From Mallotus nudiflorus (lineage: Eukaryota; Streptophyta; Magnoliopsida; Malpighiales; Euphorbiaceae), in contig CANTUR010000383.1 of NCBI GenBank assembly GCA_947683625.1, positions 1 to 64,000 of the forward strand: 64,000 nucleotides of DNA, in the 5' to 3' direction. How positions within the stretch are numbered: position 1 is the first letter of the stretch; the number at the start of each line of letters is the position of its first letter. The notes beneath the pieces were generated by a model that saw only the letters and a list, made by a program, of their open reading frames with translations, did no database searches and was not told the origin of the DNA. This document shows positions 22,710-34,195 of this stretch, piece after piece. A program made the position numbers and the translations under genes.

Positions 22710-24120
22710 ATGGACGCTATTGAGCACAGAGTTATCCCAGTGAATGGCATAAACATGCATATCGCCGAGATGGGTCCAGTGGATGGACCCGTAATTCTCT
22801 TTATTCATGGATTCCCTGAATTATGGTACTCCTGGCGCCACCAAATTGTAGCTATGGCTTCTCTGGGCTACCGTACCGTCGCACCAGATCTGCGAGGCTT
22901 TGGTGACTCCGATGCACCTGCTGATCAGCGGAGTTCCACAGTCTTCCACCACGTTGGGGATCTTATTGGGATTCTTGATGCCGTGGCTCCTCACCAGAAG
23001 GTTTTTGTTGTGGGTCATGACTGGGGCGCAATAATGGCTTGGTTCTTGTGTGTGTTTAGGCCGGACAGGGTTAAAGCTCTGGTCAATCTTAGTGTGACGT
23101 TTCATCCTAGGAATCCTCAGTGGAGTCCTCTTGAGACGTTAAGAGCTTTTTATGGGGATGATTATTACATGTGCAGAATTCAGGTTTACTCAAGAATTAC
23201 TTATATTTTGTGGATTGCTTACTATTGACCAATAGTTTAATCAAAAGTTCTACAGTTCTTGTTCCAGTTCCAAAAGTATCAGAATTATCTGACCATGCGT
23301 TTAGGTGGTTAGGAATAGGAATTAGATTTATTTATTTGTTTACAATCTTAAGACGTTCCACATCTTGAGGTAGAGTAACCACTGGACTATTCCTTTTTTA
23401 ATGCTTTTGCTTGCAGCTTATTTTTTCATGTAAGCTTAAATATCGTCATTGATTGTTTTATTTTATGGGCCATTGATCGTTTTACTAATTGGGTTTGAAC
23501 TGTTTGGTACGTTGAAGGTGTATTAATAGATTAATTAGTTGTTTTGTAGGAAGTTGGAGATATAGAAGCTGAGTTTGCGGAGCTTGGTACTGAAAGAGTT
23601 ATGAAAGAATTCCTGACCTACCGTCATCCAGGTCCTCTTTTCTTTCCTAAAGGTCAAATATTTAACCGGTCACATGACAATCCACTTGTGTTGCCCTCTT
23701 GGTTGTCTGAGGAAGATGTACAGTACTATGTTGAAAAATTTGAGAAGAAAGGCTTCACTGGAGGACTCAACCTTTACCGGATAATAGACCTGTATGATCC
23801 CCATCCGAAATCGTACTTAATGTAAACATGATTTCATGTTTTTGTTATTAGTTCATCCCCTTTCATGTTACAGAAACTGGGAACTCACTGCGCCTTGGAC
23901 CGGAGCTAAAGTAACAGTGCCTACCAAGTTCATTGTGGGTGACCAGGACCTTACCTATAATTCTGTAGGTGGCAAGGCCTATATAGATCAAGGTGGGTTC
24001 AAGAAAGACGTTCCATTTTTGGAAGAAGTAGTTGTAATGGAAGGAGTTGCTCACTTCATCAATCAAGAGAAGCCTGAGGAGATCAATAAACACATCCATG
24101 GTTTCTTTCAGAAGTTCTGA
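22710..24120 (+). CDS. Soluble epoxide hydrolase (copy B), complete three-exon gene
   Basis: It hydrolyses epoxides (in plants typically epoxy fatty acids) to diols; the family acts in cutin precursor and stress lipid metabolism, usually in cytosol or peroxisome. Exons are 22710-23183, 23550-23791 and 23874-24120. Introns of 366 and 82 bp are GT-AG (CAG|GTTTAC...TTGTAG; CCT|GTATGA...TTACAG). The joined frame is 963 bp, 320 residues, the usual plant length. The oxyanion-hole motif HGFP is at 33-36 and the nucleophile is Asp104 in GHDWG. Lid tyrosines are Tyr153 (DDYYMCRIQ) and Tyr234 (GGLNLYR). The charge-relay Asp is 264 (VGDQDLTYN) and the base is His299 (GVAHFIN). No signal peptide is evident, and the C-terminus FFQKF is not an obvious peroxisome signal. 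Start: the ATG in TATCACAATGG, conserved in copy A. Catalytic roles come from family knowledge. Confidence 0.95.
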
Positions 24121-24143
24121 TCAATAAACACATCCATGGTTTC
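24081..24143 (+). repeat. 25-bp direct repeat across the stop codon of copy B
   Basis: GATCAATAAACACATCCATG plus GTTTC occurs at 24081-24105 and again at 24119-24143, the second copy starting within the stop codon context. Copy C has unrelated bases (CCGCTGTACTCCAGTCT) at the second place, so the repeat arose in copy B after duplication. Confidence 0.9.
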
Positions 24144-24622
24144 GTTGCTCTGCGTGCCGAATCAAGGAAGGTGCTGTGCTCCTGAAATGTCTGTTTGCAG
24201 TTATTTTTACTAATAAGCCAGTAGCATGGATTACTGCAAATCAATTCGTGTAACTTCTGAGCTTGAACTTTAATCAAAATATCGTTCCTTTTCTCAAATT
24301 TTGTTGGAATGTTTCTCCAAGCACAACGAGCATCGCCCCTAATTATTTTATTTTGTGTTCTATCATTTATCAATTGCACATCCACAGTCTCAGTTTCTGT
24401 TAGGAAAGCAATTTCTGTAAATGCAAAGGAAATTTTCTCCAAAAAGTTAATGAATAAATTCTCCTAAAAAAATTTTCCCAAGTCACTATCTCAAGTACGG
24501 CATGATTTCTAGATTGTGAGACATGATAAGTGGACAAAAACAGAAAAGTTCTCATAAAAATTTTAGGGACAAAAGCAGATAAATTTTATAAGAATAAACA
24601 CTTTAATCAGGCAATTATTTTT
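24144..24622 (+). other. 3' flank of copy B, shared with copy C
   Basis: Blocks such as GTTGCTCTGC, AAGGTGCTGTGCTC, ATCATTTATCA, GGAAAGCAAT and AATTTTCCCAAGTCA recur in the same order in the 3' flank of copy C (44880-45060 and 47321-47520). This shows the duplicated unit extends at least about 450 bp past the stop. No gene was seen. Confidence 0.7.
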
Positions 24623-24877
24623 TCATACATCAACTTGAACTATGCTTTTTAACAGTTGAGTAGAAACCCCCAGCTGGAAGCCTGGAACTATCAGGTCTGC
24701 AATATAGGTTCGGAACATTATTAGAGATCCATCCAAAATAACAGTCACTCGAACGACTTTCACAAAGCAAGGTATTAAGTGAAGCTGCCTCAACAATTGA
24801 TGTGTCAGGTCAGAACACGAAACATCGTTTTCTCCTTTGAAGGCTGATAAATGATAATCAAGGGCGTGGACATTTTG
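24623..24877 (-). other. Minus-strand exon-like open frame, unknown
   Basis: Behind an acceptor-like sequence (TTGCAGTCTCCATTAG on the minus strand, ending at 24878) lies an 84-codon open frame with no ATG near its start. It begins QNVHALDYHLSAFKGENDVS, includes VKVVRVTVILDGSLIMFRTY and DLIVPGFQLGVSTQLLKSIV, and stops at 24623. Composition looks protein-like but I recognise no family. It could be a terminal exon of a displaced host gene or a chance frame; there is no second exon visible in the adjoining DNA. Confidence 0.25.
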
Positions 24878-24978
24878 CTAATGGAGACTGCAAGGCCACA
24901 AGGTTGGCCGTTCTACCTTTTCTAAGGTATCCAGATCATTTGCAATCTAGGGCTAAACAGCATTTTGCTAGAAATAAA

Positions 24979-25202
24979 TGTTAACAATAAGAATTTGAGA
25001 GTAGAATTGAGGGAATATTTTCTTCATATTTCTTCCTTTATAATACAAACATATATATAGTATTTACATACATCTATCTTTGGTAGTATAATCACTAATT
25101 TGTAGTAATCATTCCTAATTTATATAAATCAATTAGGAATATTTTTTTCCTCAATCTTCTCACTTTCTAATTTTGTAATTATTCTATTCACATTATTCAG
25201 CA
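24979..25202 (-). repeat. 3' LTR of minus-strand copia
   Basis: On the minus strand it starts TGCTGAATAATGTG and ends ...CTTATTGTTAACA, 224 bp, TG...CA. Directly upstream (25203-25214) is the purine tract TTGAGGAGGAG, the standard copia plus-strand primer. A typical copia LTR starts TGTTA or TGCTG in this context. Confidence 0.7.
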
Positions 25203-25219
25203 CTCCTCCTCAAGGTGAT

Positions 25220-25700
25220 TGATGTAGTGGAAGAGTGGATTAAAACAATTGAATATTGTTGAATCGCGTACAGCTGTCAATAAATTATCTTCTATAGCAA
25301 TTTAGACTATAGGCATCAAAATTTTCAAGAAATTTTGAAAGAATAAAAGAGAATTCAAATTATCATAAAATTGCCATCCAACAATAATAAGAAAAGCTTA
25401 AATAGTAAATTCTAGAAAAAACCCTAAATAAAAATTAAGAAAATAAAATCATAAAAATAGGAAATAACAAAAAAAATGCTCGTTTAAAGACCTAAATGAT
25501 AGAATTTGGCCGAAAAACGATGGATCTCATTAACAAAGCTCGTGACTTCAAATTGTTGGCCCATTTCCGTATGAAATAGACTTTTAAATCACTCAACTAA
25601 GATATTTGGAACTTATCCAAAATTACAAAACTGCCACTACCATAATTTGTCAAATTTTTGCACAAATTTTAAGGCTTGTTCCTCTATGCGGCCTGCATCA
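25220..25700. mobile_element. Solo LTR of 481 bp with 5-bp target duplication
   Basis: TGATGTAGTGG...GCCTGCATCA has terminal inverted pair TGATG/CATCA and is flanked by GTGAT (25215-25219 and 25701-25705). A relative lies at 45375-45867 in the same orientation. Removing it rejoins the copia pol end (DDIYA then a stop) to the polypurine tract, which confirms the borders. Orientation of its own transcription is unknown. Confidence 0.85.
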
Positions 25701-27322
25701 GTGATGCATAGATATCATCAATGTCCAACTTGCTCAATGAATTATAGAACACTTGTCTTGAGACAACTTTTATCAGTACTTTTGGTAACTAATTTTACAA
25801 AGGGAAATTTAACTATCTTGGCTTCAAGTTTCTCTTTTATAAAATGTCTATCCACTTCCACATATTTAGTCTAGTCATGTTGAACCGAATAATGAGCAAT
25901 CTAAATAACTACCCGATTATCACAGTATAAGTTCATTTCTACTTTTGAAGGATAGCCAATCTCACTCGGTAAGCTTTTTAACCAGAGGAGCTCATATAAT
26001 CCTTTTGATATACCTCTAAACTTGGCTTCTGCACTTGACAAGGCAATAACTTTCTGTTACTTACTTCTCCATGTGACGAGATTACCACTAACAAAGGTGA
26101 AGTATCCTAATATTGACTTTCTATCTGAGCTTTTTGCCCAATCGACATATGTATATCCATCAATATTCAAGTGATTGTGCTTTCTGAATATAAGTCCTCT
26201 TTCGGGTGATGATTTAAGGTACCTCAAAATCCAGAATATTGCTCTCAACTAATCTTTACTTGGATTATTCATAAATTGATTTACCAGAATTACTCCATAT
26301 GCAATGTTCGGTCTACTATGGGATAGATAGATCAACTTTCCTTCCAATCATTGGTATTGGTCTTTATCTGTTGACGTTTGATCCATTTATTTGTCATTCT
26401 GAGCAATGGAAGTGTCTGCGAGTTTACAATCTAGCCTTCCAGTCTCTGCTAGTAAGCCAAGAGGTATACTTCCTTTGGGAAAGGAATATGCCTTATTTCG
26501 ATTGAGCTACTTCAATGCCCAAGAAGTATTTCAAACCCCTAAGATTCTTCATTTTAAACTCGCATGCCAAGTGTCTTTGGAGATTTGAGATTTCTTCCTC
26601 ATCATTTCCTGTGATGATCATATCACCCACATATATAATCAAGGCTATTATTCTCCCATCTCGATGCTTTAAAAATAATGTATGATCCAAGTTACTTTAC
26701 TTTAACCCCTGTTTCTTCATTGCAAAGCTAAACTGACCAAACCATGCTTGTGGGAAATGCTTTAGACCATAGAGTACATTTTGCAGTTTATACACATATC
26801 TAGCTTATGAGGTAGTGAAGCTCGATGGAATATCCATGTACACTTCTTCCTCTAAATCTTCGTGTAAGAATGCATTTTTTACATTCAATTGATGAAGGGG
26901 CCAATTTAAATTTGTAGCAAGAGAAATTAACACCCTTACTATGTTCAGTTTTGCAACCAAGGAGATTGTCTCTCGTAGTCAATTCCATGAGTTTAAGTAT
27001 AACCCTTTGCCACAAGTATTGCTTTATATCTTTCTATCGATCTGTCTACTTTGTGTTTGATAGAGAACACCCATTTGCATCCTACAATTCTTTTTCTCTT
27101 TGGTAGCTGAATAAGAGTCTAACTGCTATTCTTTTGGAGAGTAGTCATCTTATCCTTCATGGCTTGAATCCTCCGAGGTTCTGTTAATGCCTTTTGCACA
27201 TTACGAGGAACACATTCAGTTGAGAGCTTATGTGCAAAGGCCTTTAAAGGATTTGAAAGTCTTTGAGTGGATACATGTTGAGCAATAGAGTATCTTCCTT
27301 CCTTTTTTTCTTAGTTAGGTGA
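25701..27322 (-). pseudogene. Copia (minus) reverse transcriptase and RNase H
   Basis: Minus-strand pieces include the catalytic region IALIIYVGDMIITGNDEEEI (about 26650), where the usual Y-V-D-D is Y-V-G-D, so one catalytic Asp is replaced by Gly. LRGLKYFLGIEVAQSK follows. RNase H begins YTYVDWAKSSDRKSILGYFT (about 26160) with NLVTWRSK, and the tail contains FIKEKLEAK and SLSKLDIDDIYA near 25710. The upstream reverse transcriptase is split by several frameshifts and stops (26700-27300). It is clearly defective. Confidence 0.8.
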
Positions 27323-27698
27323 TGTAATAACCCTTATTTTTAAATTATTTATATATAATTTGAGATATGCAGGGTTAATAAAATTTAAAATTTCTATCTA
27401 TTTATTTTATTATTTGTGATTAATAATTGTTATTTTATGATAAAATATATTTTCTACGTAAATATGTAATTTTAAAATTTTATTATTTAAATATTAGGGT
27501 TAGTATTATTAATGTTATTTTTCGGATAGTATTATTTTAATAATATTAATTTAAGTACATTATTATTATTTCTATTATTACTTTTATTGATTTACATTAT
27601 TTGTATTATTATTAAATTATTTCATTAGTATTATTAATATCATTATTATTCATTGTTAATTTTATATTATGTATATTTTTTAGTATATTGTGTGTGTA

Positions 27699-27785
<87 letters not shown>

Positions 27786-30708
27786 GTATAGTGGACATTA
27801 AATCAAATCTAAAGTTATATTATAAAGTTTTTAATATAATATATACATACACACATAAAAAACGAAAGAAAGAAGAAATCACATAAAACTTACTGTAAGT
27901 CATCATCTTCCTACTGCCATCCCGTACCCTCACCGTCGGTGTGCCTCCCTTGCCTTCACGCCGACCACCTTCCTCCTCTAGCCATCACCGCTGTCCTCCT
28001 CCTTTTTCCCTGTCGCCTGTACCAACAAGAAGCAGCAGCGACAATAGGTGATTTTCTTGTCATTTCTTCCTCCTCCGGCCACCAAATCAAGCTTTGCCGG
28101 TGCCGTTCGACTCCTCTAACTCCGGTGTTCCTTGTTCCAAGCTCTGTTCAAGCTCTTAGTCAATTGTTTATGAGTTTTCTTTGATTTTTATTTTAGTTCT
28201 ATTAGGGTTTTTTTAGGTTGATTTTTGGAAAATCCCTAAACAAATAATTATCCTAGTAGCTCAAGCTTCTTAGAAATATTTTTGTTTTAATTTTTGGAAT
28301 TTATTTGAATTTTGGTGAATTTTTTTATTTTTTTATTATTATTTATTGAATTTTGGTAAATTAATTATTTTAATTATGAATTTGGTTAATTTGGTGTTAT
28401 TATATATTGTTATTAATTTTAGAGATGAGAAAATAATTTTTGAGAATATTATGTAATTTTTAAGAATATTTTTATATTATGTAAATATTGGAATATTATT
28501 TTAAATGTGTATTTTTGTTGAAAATATTGTTTAATTATGTGTTTTAGATAATATTAGAATAACATATGTTGATAAAATAATTTTAATAATTTTATATAAT
28601 TTTTGAGGAAATTATTTAGCATTATGGGATTTTTGAAAATATAGGGTAATTGTGAGTTTTTGTTAAAATTATAGTTAAATATTATGTTTTGAATGGTTTT
28701 AGAATTATTTAAGGTAATAAAATGATTTTTTATAAATTATTTACTATTTTTAACTAATTAACACTAATTTTTGAAAATTATTTTCAAATAATATATTATT
28801 TACTAAATTGGTGATCAAATGGATTTTTAATTACTTTTAATATACATTTAGGCTATTTAAACTATTTGAATATATAAAAGTGAATTTTTGCTATTTTATA
28901 TTGAATTATTGAGAAATTTGATTTTTAATAATATTATATTATTATTTTGGGATTTTTAGTTAATTATTGTGAAAATAATTATATTTAGTGTTTTAATGTT
29001 TAAATATAGTATATTTTGATATTTTGAGGATATTTGTGAATTTTATTGATTTTTAATATATTTATTATATTATTGGATTTTTGGTGGAATTGTGGACTTT
29101 GGTTGGGAATTGTGCAGTTTGGAGTCCTAACCGAAGGTGTTGAGTATTCTATGATTAGAAGTGCATTTTTCTTGCAGTATCGGCTCTACTTTTTAGTAGA
29201 TAGATGTCTATTTTAGGGAGGAAGCTCTACCGAATTTTTGGTAGAATTCTCGTAAAACGTGACATCGCGTCGATCCTGAGTTTTCAGATTTGTCTAAGTT
29301 TCATATTCCTAGATCGAGCCTCTTTAGAAGTATAAATTAGATTTGTTCTAATTTTTGTTATTATTATTTTATTTTCTAATTGCGTCGAGACCGAGACCTA
29401 GTGGACCGGGCCTGTCGAGCCAATCTCGAGGAGCGTAAACTTATGAGTTGTTATCTTATATATACATTGCATTTAGGATGCATGTTTTAGAATATATACG
29501 TTTTGATATGTTTTTATTCATAAATTGTTTTATTAAATGTTTAGTATATGTTAGGTATATTTTTAGTATACTTTTTACATAATTCAAAATAAATGCATGT
29601 TATATTTTTTATATATACTTAGAATGTTTTTAGTATATTATTGGTTTATATTTGGCATATTTTGTGGTTGATTTGAATTTATTTAACATATATATACTTG
29701 AAATATATTTAGTTTACTTTAGGTATATATTTGGTATATATATGGTTTATTTTACTATTATGCATTATTTATTTTCCTATATGTATGTTTAATTTTAAAC
29801 GAAGGATATCGATAGAACATGCTACCTAATGGGCAGCATTATGACCGTGTATGTATCGATGCGATAGATTTAGGGTTGAGTGAGAATCACTTGAGGTGAT
29901 ATATGAATTGATTTGATTGATTGAGATTTGATGTGATTGAATAGTGTGGTTGTTGGAGCTCGATTAACCTAGTGTCTCGGGGCCAATCACACTAATAGTC
30001 AGACTACTGGAGCTCGATTTTTAGTGTCTCGGGGCCAGTTTACTGTTCATAATGGAATAAGTGAATTAATTTGGAATTAATTGAGCCTGTATGGCTAAAG
30101 AGTTATTATTGATTGAGGTTGCGATTAAATAGGGTTCTATTTGACCCTTCAATAAAACCATGTTTTTTTAGTATTTATTATATAAAGTGATTTCAGCATC
30201 TGTGTGAAATGCTTGTATATATATTTATTATATATACGGATGATTGATTGCATATTACATTAGGAGATGCATGTATATATAATATAACAATTCACTTAAT
30301 GAGGTCTGACTCCCCTCAGTGTGATTTTTACAAGAGACTCTTCTTCCTCAGACCTCAATAATAGGTCCATCTGCCGAATTTCTTCAGCCTTGACTATTTT
30401 ATATAAATTACTTACTTTATTTTATTGTACTCTAGAAAATTGTAGTAGTAGTAGTAGTAGTAGTATTTGTATTTGTAGATGTTGGTTGTAATTTCAGAGG
30501 CCTTTCTCTGAATATTATGTAATATATTTTATCTTATGATATGACATAAGTTTTTATTATTATTATATTGGTTTAAGATTTTAATTATGGTGCATATTTT
30601 ATTTTATTATTGCATGCTTTTATTTTTTTAAGGCTTACTATGAGTTTCGAATTCGAAAGAATTCTTGTTCTTTAACGCCAATCATGAATCCCGGGTTGGG
30701 TCGTGATA
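27323..30708 (+). mobile_element. 3.3-kb LTR family, copy 3, with 5-bp target duplication
   Basis: It starts TGTAATAACCC, ends GGGTCGTGATA and is flanked by GGTGA (27318-27322 and 30709-30713). It shares with copy 2 the acceptor-like TTTCTTGCAG (29177), the hairpin-rich GGCTCTACT...GGTAGAATTCTCGTAAAACG block (29180-29265), GCGTCGAGACCGAG (29385), GATATCGATAGAACATGCTACC (29806) and two GGAGCTCGATT...GTGTCTCGGGGCC blocks (29957-30035). It has a GC-rich block at 27905-28160 in the same place as copy 2 but with unrelated sequence. The ORF there is not conserved and is not called. Confidence 0.85.
27702..27775. repeat. (CT)n then (TA)n microsatellite in copy 3
   Basis: About 38 bp of CT repeats pass directly into about 36 bp of TA repeats. 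It lies in the left AT-rich part of the LTR-family copy and produces SLSL/IYIY artefact peptides. Confidence 0.95.
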
Positions 30709-30713
30709 GGTGA

Positions 30714-31629
30714 GTATTGGTTTGGTGGCTATCCATGGTTATGTCTGAAAGGTAACTTATGAATAAAGGAATTTAAATTTAAAGGAGAGTTTAAAGACTA
30801 TACTTCAAGAATATTATTAGGAGATAGATCGCTTTGGACAACCGAGGGAGGGGTTGTTTCCAAGTATGGTTTGCTCTTTGCCAGTATATTTGGACATTGA
30901 GTCTCTATTTTCTTCACCATATTGTGAGTTTCCACCCATCCCCTCATCATGCTCAGAGTCTGCTAATTCCTAACTTAGTCAGTTTTCTGATATCAAGTTC
31001 TTTTCTTTACTTGTATTCTCCCCCTAAAGAAAAGAATGAGAATCTTGGTGTATAAAGAATATGTCAGATTCCTAAAATGTGACATCTAGAACAATGTATA
31101 GGCACCAAGTAGTAAGATCATAATACCGATATCCCTTTTTATAACCTCTATAGTCTAAGAAAACACACCAGACTGCACAAGGATCAAGTTTGGTCTGCTG
31201 GATTTTAAAGAGGTAAATGTAGGCTACTAAGCCAAATACTCAAGGTGGAAGCATTAAAATTGAAGATAGGTGTACATGCCTAGTGAGAGTCTAAAGAGGA
31301 GTTTGAAAGTCCAAAACTTAGGATGGCAATCTATTCAGAAGATAGACTATAGTAGAAACTGTATTTGTCCAGTACCTTTTTAGAGCCTGAGCAGCAAGTA
31401 AGAGAGCTTGAGCTATCTCTAGTATATGTCTATTCTTCTATTTTGTAACACCATTTTGTTGTGGTGTGTGAGAGCATGAGGTTTTGTGGTATAAACCATG
31501 AGTCTAAAAATACTATTGAAAGTTATGGTTAACATACTCCCCTCCATTGTCCGGGTGAAGGATTTGTAGTTTGGCCAAGTATTGGATCTTAATCATGCTA
31601 TGGAAGGATGTGAATATGTTAAATACCTC
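30714..31629 (-). pseudogene. Copia (minus) integrase and linker region
   Basis: On the minus strand near 31430-31480 the sequence reads through a typical copia integrase core stretch (HTP-type context, HNKMV for QQNGV) followed by the RRIDIY segment before many stops. The remainder to 30714 is the degraded C-terminal integrase and linker. No ORF above 75 codons remains. It joins the reverse transcriptase part at 27322 once the 3.3-kb LTR copy is removed. Confidence 0.6.
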
Positions 31630-32251
31630 TGTAGACGACGGGGTTTAGCGCTCATCCAAGATTTTAGCAACCATGACATTGTTTAAGCTCAGGGCTCTAG
31701 AGAGCACACTAACCACTGCCACAAAGACATGGCGTGGAGATAAGGAGTCGCCACCCAGGGTAATAATTGGGACAAATCGAAAAGGTGGTACTCGATTCCC
31801 TAAAAGAAAGTTAGCACCACAACCAGGAGGTTCTGGATACAGAATACTAACTTCTTTCAGTCTTGTGTTCATTTAGAATTACTTTATGAATTATTATCTT
31901 ATTCTCTATATACATGCAATTTTAAATTAACTCCAAGGCAAACTAGTCATGAAATATACAAGTAAATAATGCATTCAATAAATCACATAATCCTTAAGTT
32001 AGTCTAATCTACATGGATTTTAAATAAATAAGCTAAAGTCTACATATTTTAAATTATAAGTGAACCTAAAGACCTAATTCCTTTTGAATTTAATTAAATG
32101 AACCTAAGTCTACCAATTTTAATTCTAAATGTGAGCTTAAATCTACAAATTATGGAATATTTAAATTAGTGGGCCTAATTCTACATGTTTTAATTAAATA
32201 GTAATCTTAAATCTATAAATTATAAAAAAATCTTAAATTAAGTGGGCTAAG
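31630..32251 (-). repeat. Inverted partial LTR of Tat family 2
   Basis: TGTAGACGACGGGGTTTAGCG at the left edge is the reverse complement of the end of the LTR at 32252-34175. The following 600 bp match its 3' third (GGTGGTACTCGATTC, CCACCCAGGGTAATAA, TTCTGGATACAGAATACTAA). It stops exactly where the plus-oriented element begins, so the plus element is most simply explained as inserted into an older minus-oriented LTR. An ORF pair here (31645-31876) is LTR sequence, not a gene. Confidence 0.8.
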
Positions 32252-34175
32252 TGTAAGCACCCAATTTCTAAATGCAATTGTGCACAATTGTGACATAAGC
32301 CCCTATGATGAAATTCATTAAAAAATTATCGATTTTCTGGCAATGCCGACACGTTAAAATCTAGTTTTTTCAATTTTTTTATGTATTTTTATTGATTTTT
32401 CAGTGTTTTTATTGTTTGAAAATTTAATTTAATTATTATTATTATCTGATGAAAATTTTGACACATTCAAAAGTAGGTAAATAAGTTTTAAAAATCAAAT
32501 CTTATAAGGACGCTATCTGATCAGATAGGTCTGTTCCTCCTTTTGGGGAAGTTCAGTACATGCAGACTCTGCATTTAAAAGCAGAGTCTGCATGCGTGCA
32601 TAGGGGGGTTTTTTCCTTTTTTTGACATAGAAACTTGACTGCGCAGAAACCCTAAAAAACTGAGACAGCACTGAGAACGCTAGGGGCACCAAAAAACTTC
32701 AATTTTTTCAAAGCTCTTTTCTATACAATTCTTTCAACAAGAATGGTCTAGCACTATTTTTTAAGCTTGAGTCCAAAATCGGCAATAATTTCAACGGTGA
32801 AAATTCTAGTCTGAGGGGCTAAAGCATATGCACATCATTTTTTCTTTCTTCTCTTCTCTTCTTGTAAACTTTTTTATTTTTTTATTTCGTTATTATCTTC
32901 TTATTTCATTACTAATCTAATTTTTTGTGTGTTTTTGTTTGATGCTCAATTGTGGATTGAGGAGGAAATAGTCTAAAATCCAAGAATTAAACAGAAGATC
33001 CATGGAACGCCATGGATGAACCTGTATTATTTTTTCAATAGTTCTTAGGATTTTATTTTTTTTATTCTGCATTTCGGTATCTTGTGTAGTTTATTTTAAT
33101 TCATGGGTGTGTAATTGTTTAATTTTAATTTTGTACGTAGTTTGTAATAGCCCTAGTAGTGGAAATAGTAAAATATTTAAATTTCTGCACTTTAAAATTA
33201 ATTAGTAAATAGGTTCAATCGGATAAAAATTAATTACAATTAATGGTGGTAGTAGCTTAAATTAGGGTTTGCATGTAATTTTAGGGTATTTTTTTAGAAA
33301 ATCACTGCAATGTTTATTTGATCCATTTTTTTGTGTTTTATTTGTTTTGGACTTATTTTTTTATGTTTTTATCCTTTTGGGCCCCAAGCCCACGTTTAGG
33401 TCTAACCCACTTAATAAATAGACTTAAAAAATGATTTAGGTTTTTAAATAATTAAAATCAATTTAGGCCCATTAGGTTAATTAGATTTTAGGCCCACTTA
33501 GTTAATTAAAACCTGTCTAGACTTAGCTTAGCCCACGTAATTTCATTTCTTTTAAAATAAATAGACCTAGACCCACACTTAACTTAAAATAAAACCAAGT
33601 TAGATTTAGGCTCATTAATTTGATTTTCCTTTAAAACTGAATAGACTTAAGCCCATTCCTTAGACAAATTAAAATAAACAGATCTAGGCTCACTAATTAA
33701 TAAAAATGTAGGCCCACCTTTAGTCCATTTCTCACTTGTAAATATTATGTAGACTTAGCTAACTTATAAAATAAAATTAATATATTTTAGACATAGGGAC
33801 ATTGCCTTTTTATGCATTTTTACTTGTAATTTTATTGACTTATTGCCTTTTGGGTTAAATGGATTTTAATTAGAGTTTAATAAAATTGCATGTAATTAGA
33901 GGATGAAATAATCATTTATAAAATTGTTCTAAAAGAACACAAGACTAAGAGAAGTTAGTATTCTGTATCCAGAATCTCCTGGTTATGGTGCTAGCTTTCT
34001 TTTAGCAAATCGAGTACCACCTTTTCGATTTGTCCCAGTTATTACCCTGGGTGGCGACTCCTCATCTCCACGCTATGTCTTTGTGATAGTAGTTAGTGTG
34101 TTCTCTAAGGCCCTGAGCCTAAATAGTGTCGTGGTTGCTAAAATCTTGGATGTGCACTAAACCCCGTCATCTACA
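32252..34175 (+). repeat. 5' LTR of Tat element 2
   Basis: It starts TGTAAGCACCCAATTTC and ends CCCCGTCATCTACA, 1924 bp. It shares the first 70 and last 220 bp closely with the solo LTR at 58293-60425. A short inverted repeat (CAATTGTGCACAATTG) lies 25 bp from its start in both copies. Confidence 0.85.
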
Positions 34176-34176
34176 G

Positions 34177-34195
34177 TGGCGACTCCACTAGGGAT
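34177..34195 (+). other. Primer binding site of Tat element 2
   Basis: TGGCGACTCCACTAGGGAT lies one base after the LTR end. It is a form common in large plant Tat elements. The tRNA was not assigned. Confidence 0.7.

Larger units (their letters stand above)
24979..31629 (-). mobile_element. Ty1/copia element, minus strand, interrupted twice
   Basis: From right to left on the minus strand: integrase (about 31500), linker, reverse transcriptase, RNase H, pol end, polypurine tract and 3' LTR. A 3.3-kb LTR-family copy (27323-30708) splits the integrase-reverse transcriptase linker region, and a 481-bp solo LTR (25220-25700) sits between pol end and polypurine tract. The 5' part with gag, primer site and 5' LTR is cut off at 31630, where an LTR of Tat family 2 begins. 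Confidence 0.8.

Noticed and set aside
22821..23105. Minus-strand ORFs opposite the epoxide hydrolase exons (also 4400-4609, 23863-24099, 44605-44841)
   Set aside because: They recur only because the sense exons are conserved; they show no independent codon pattern or homology.
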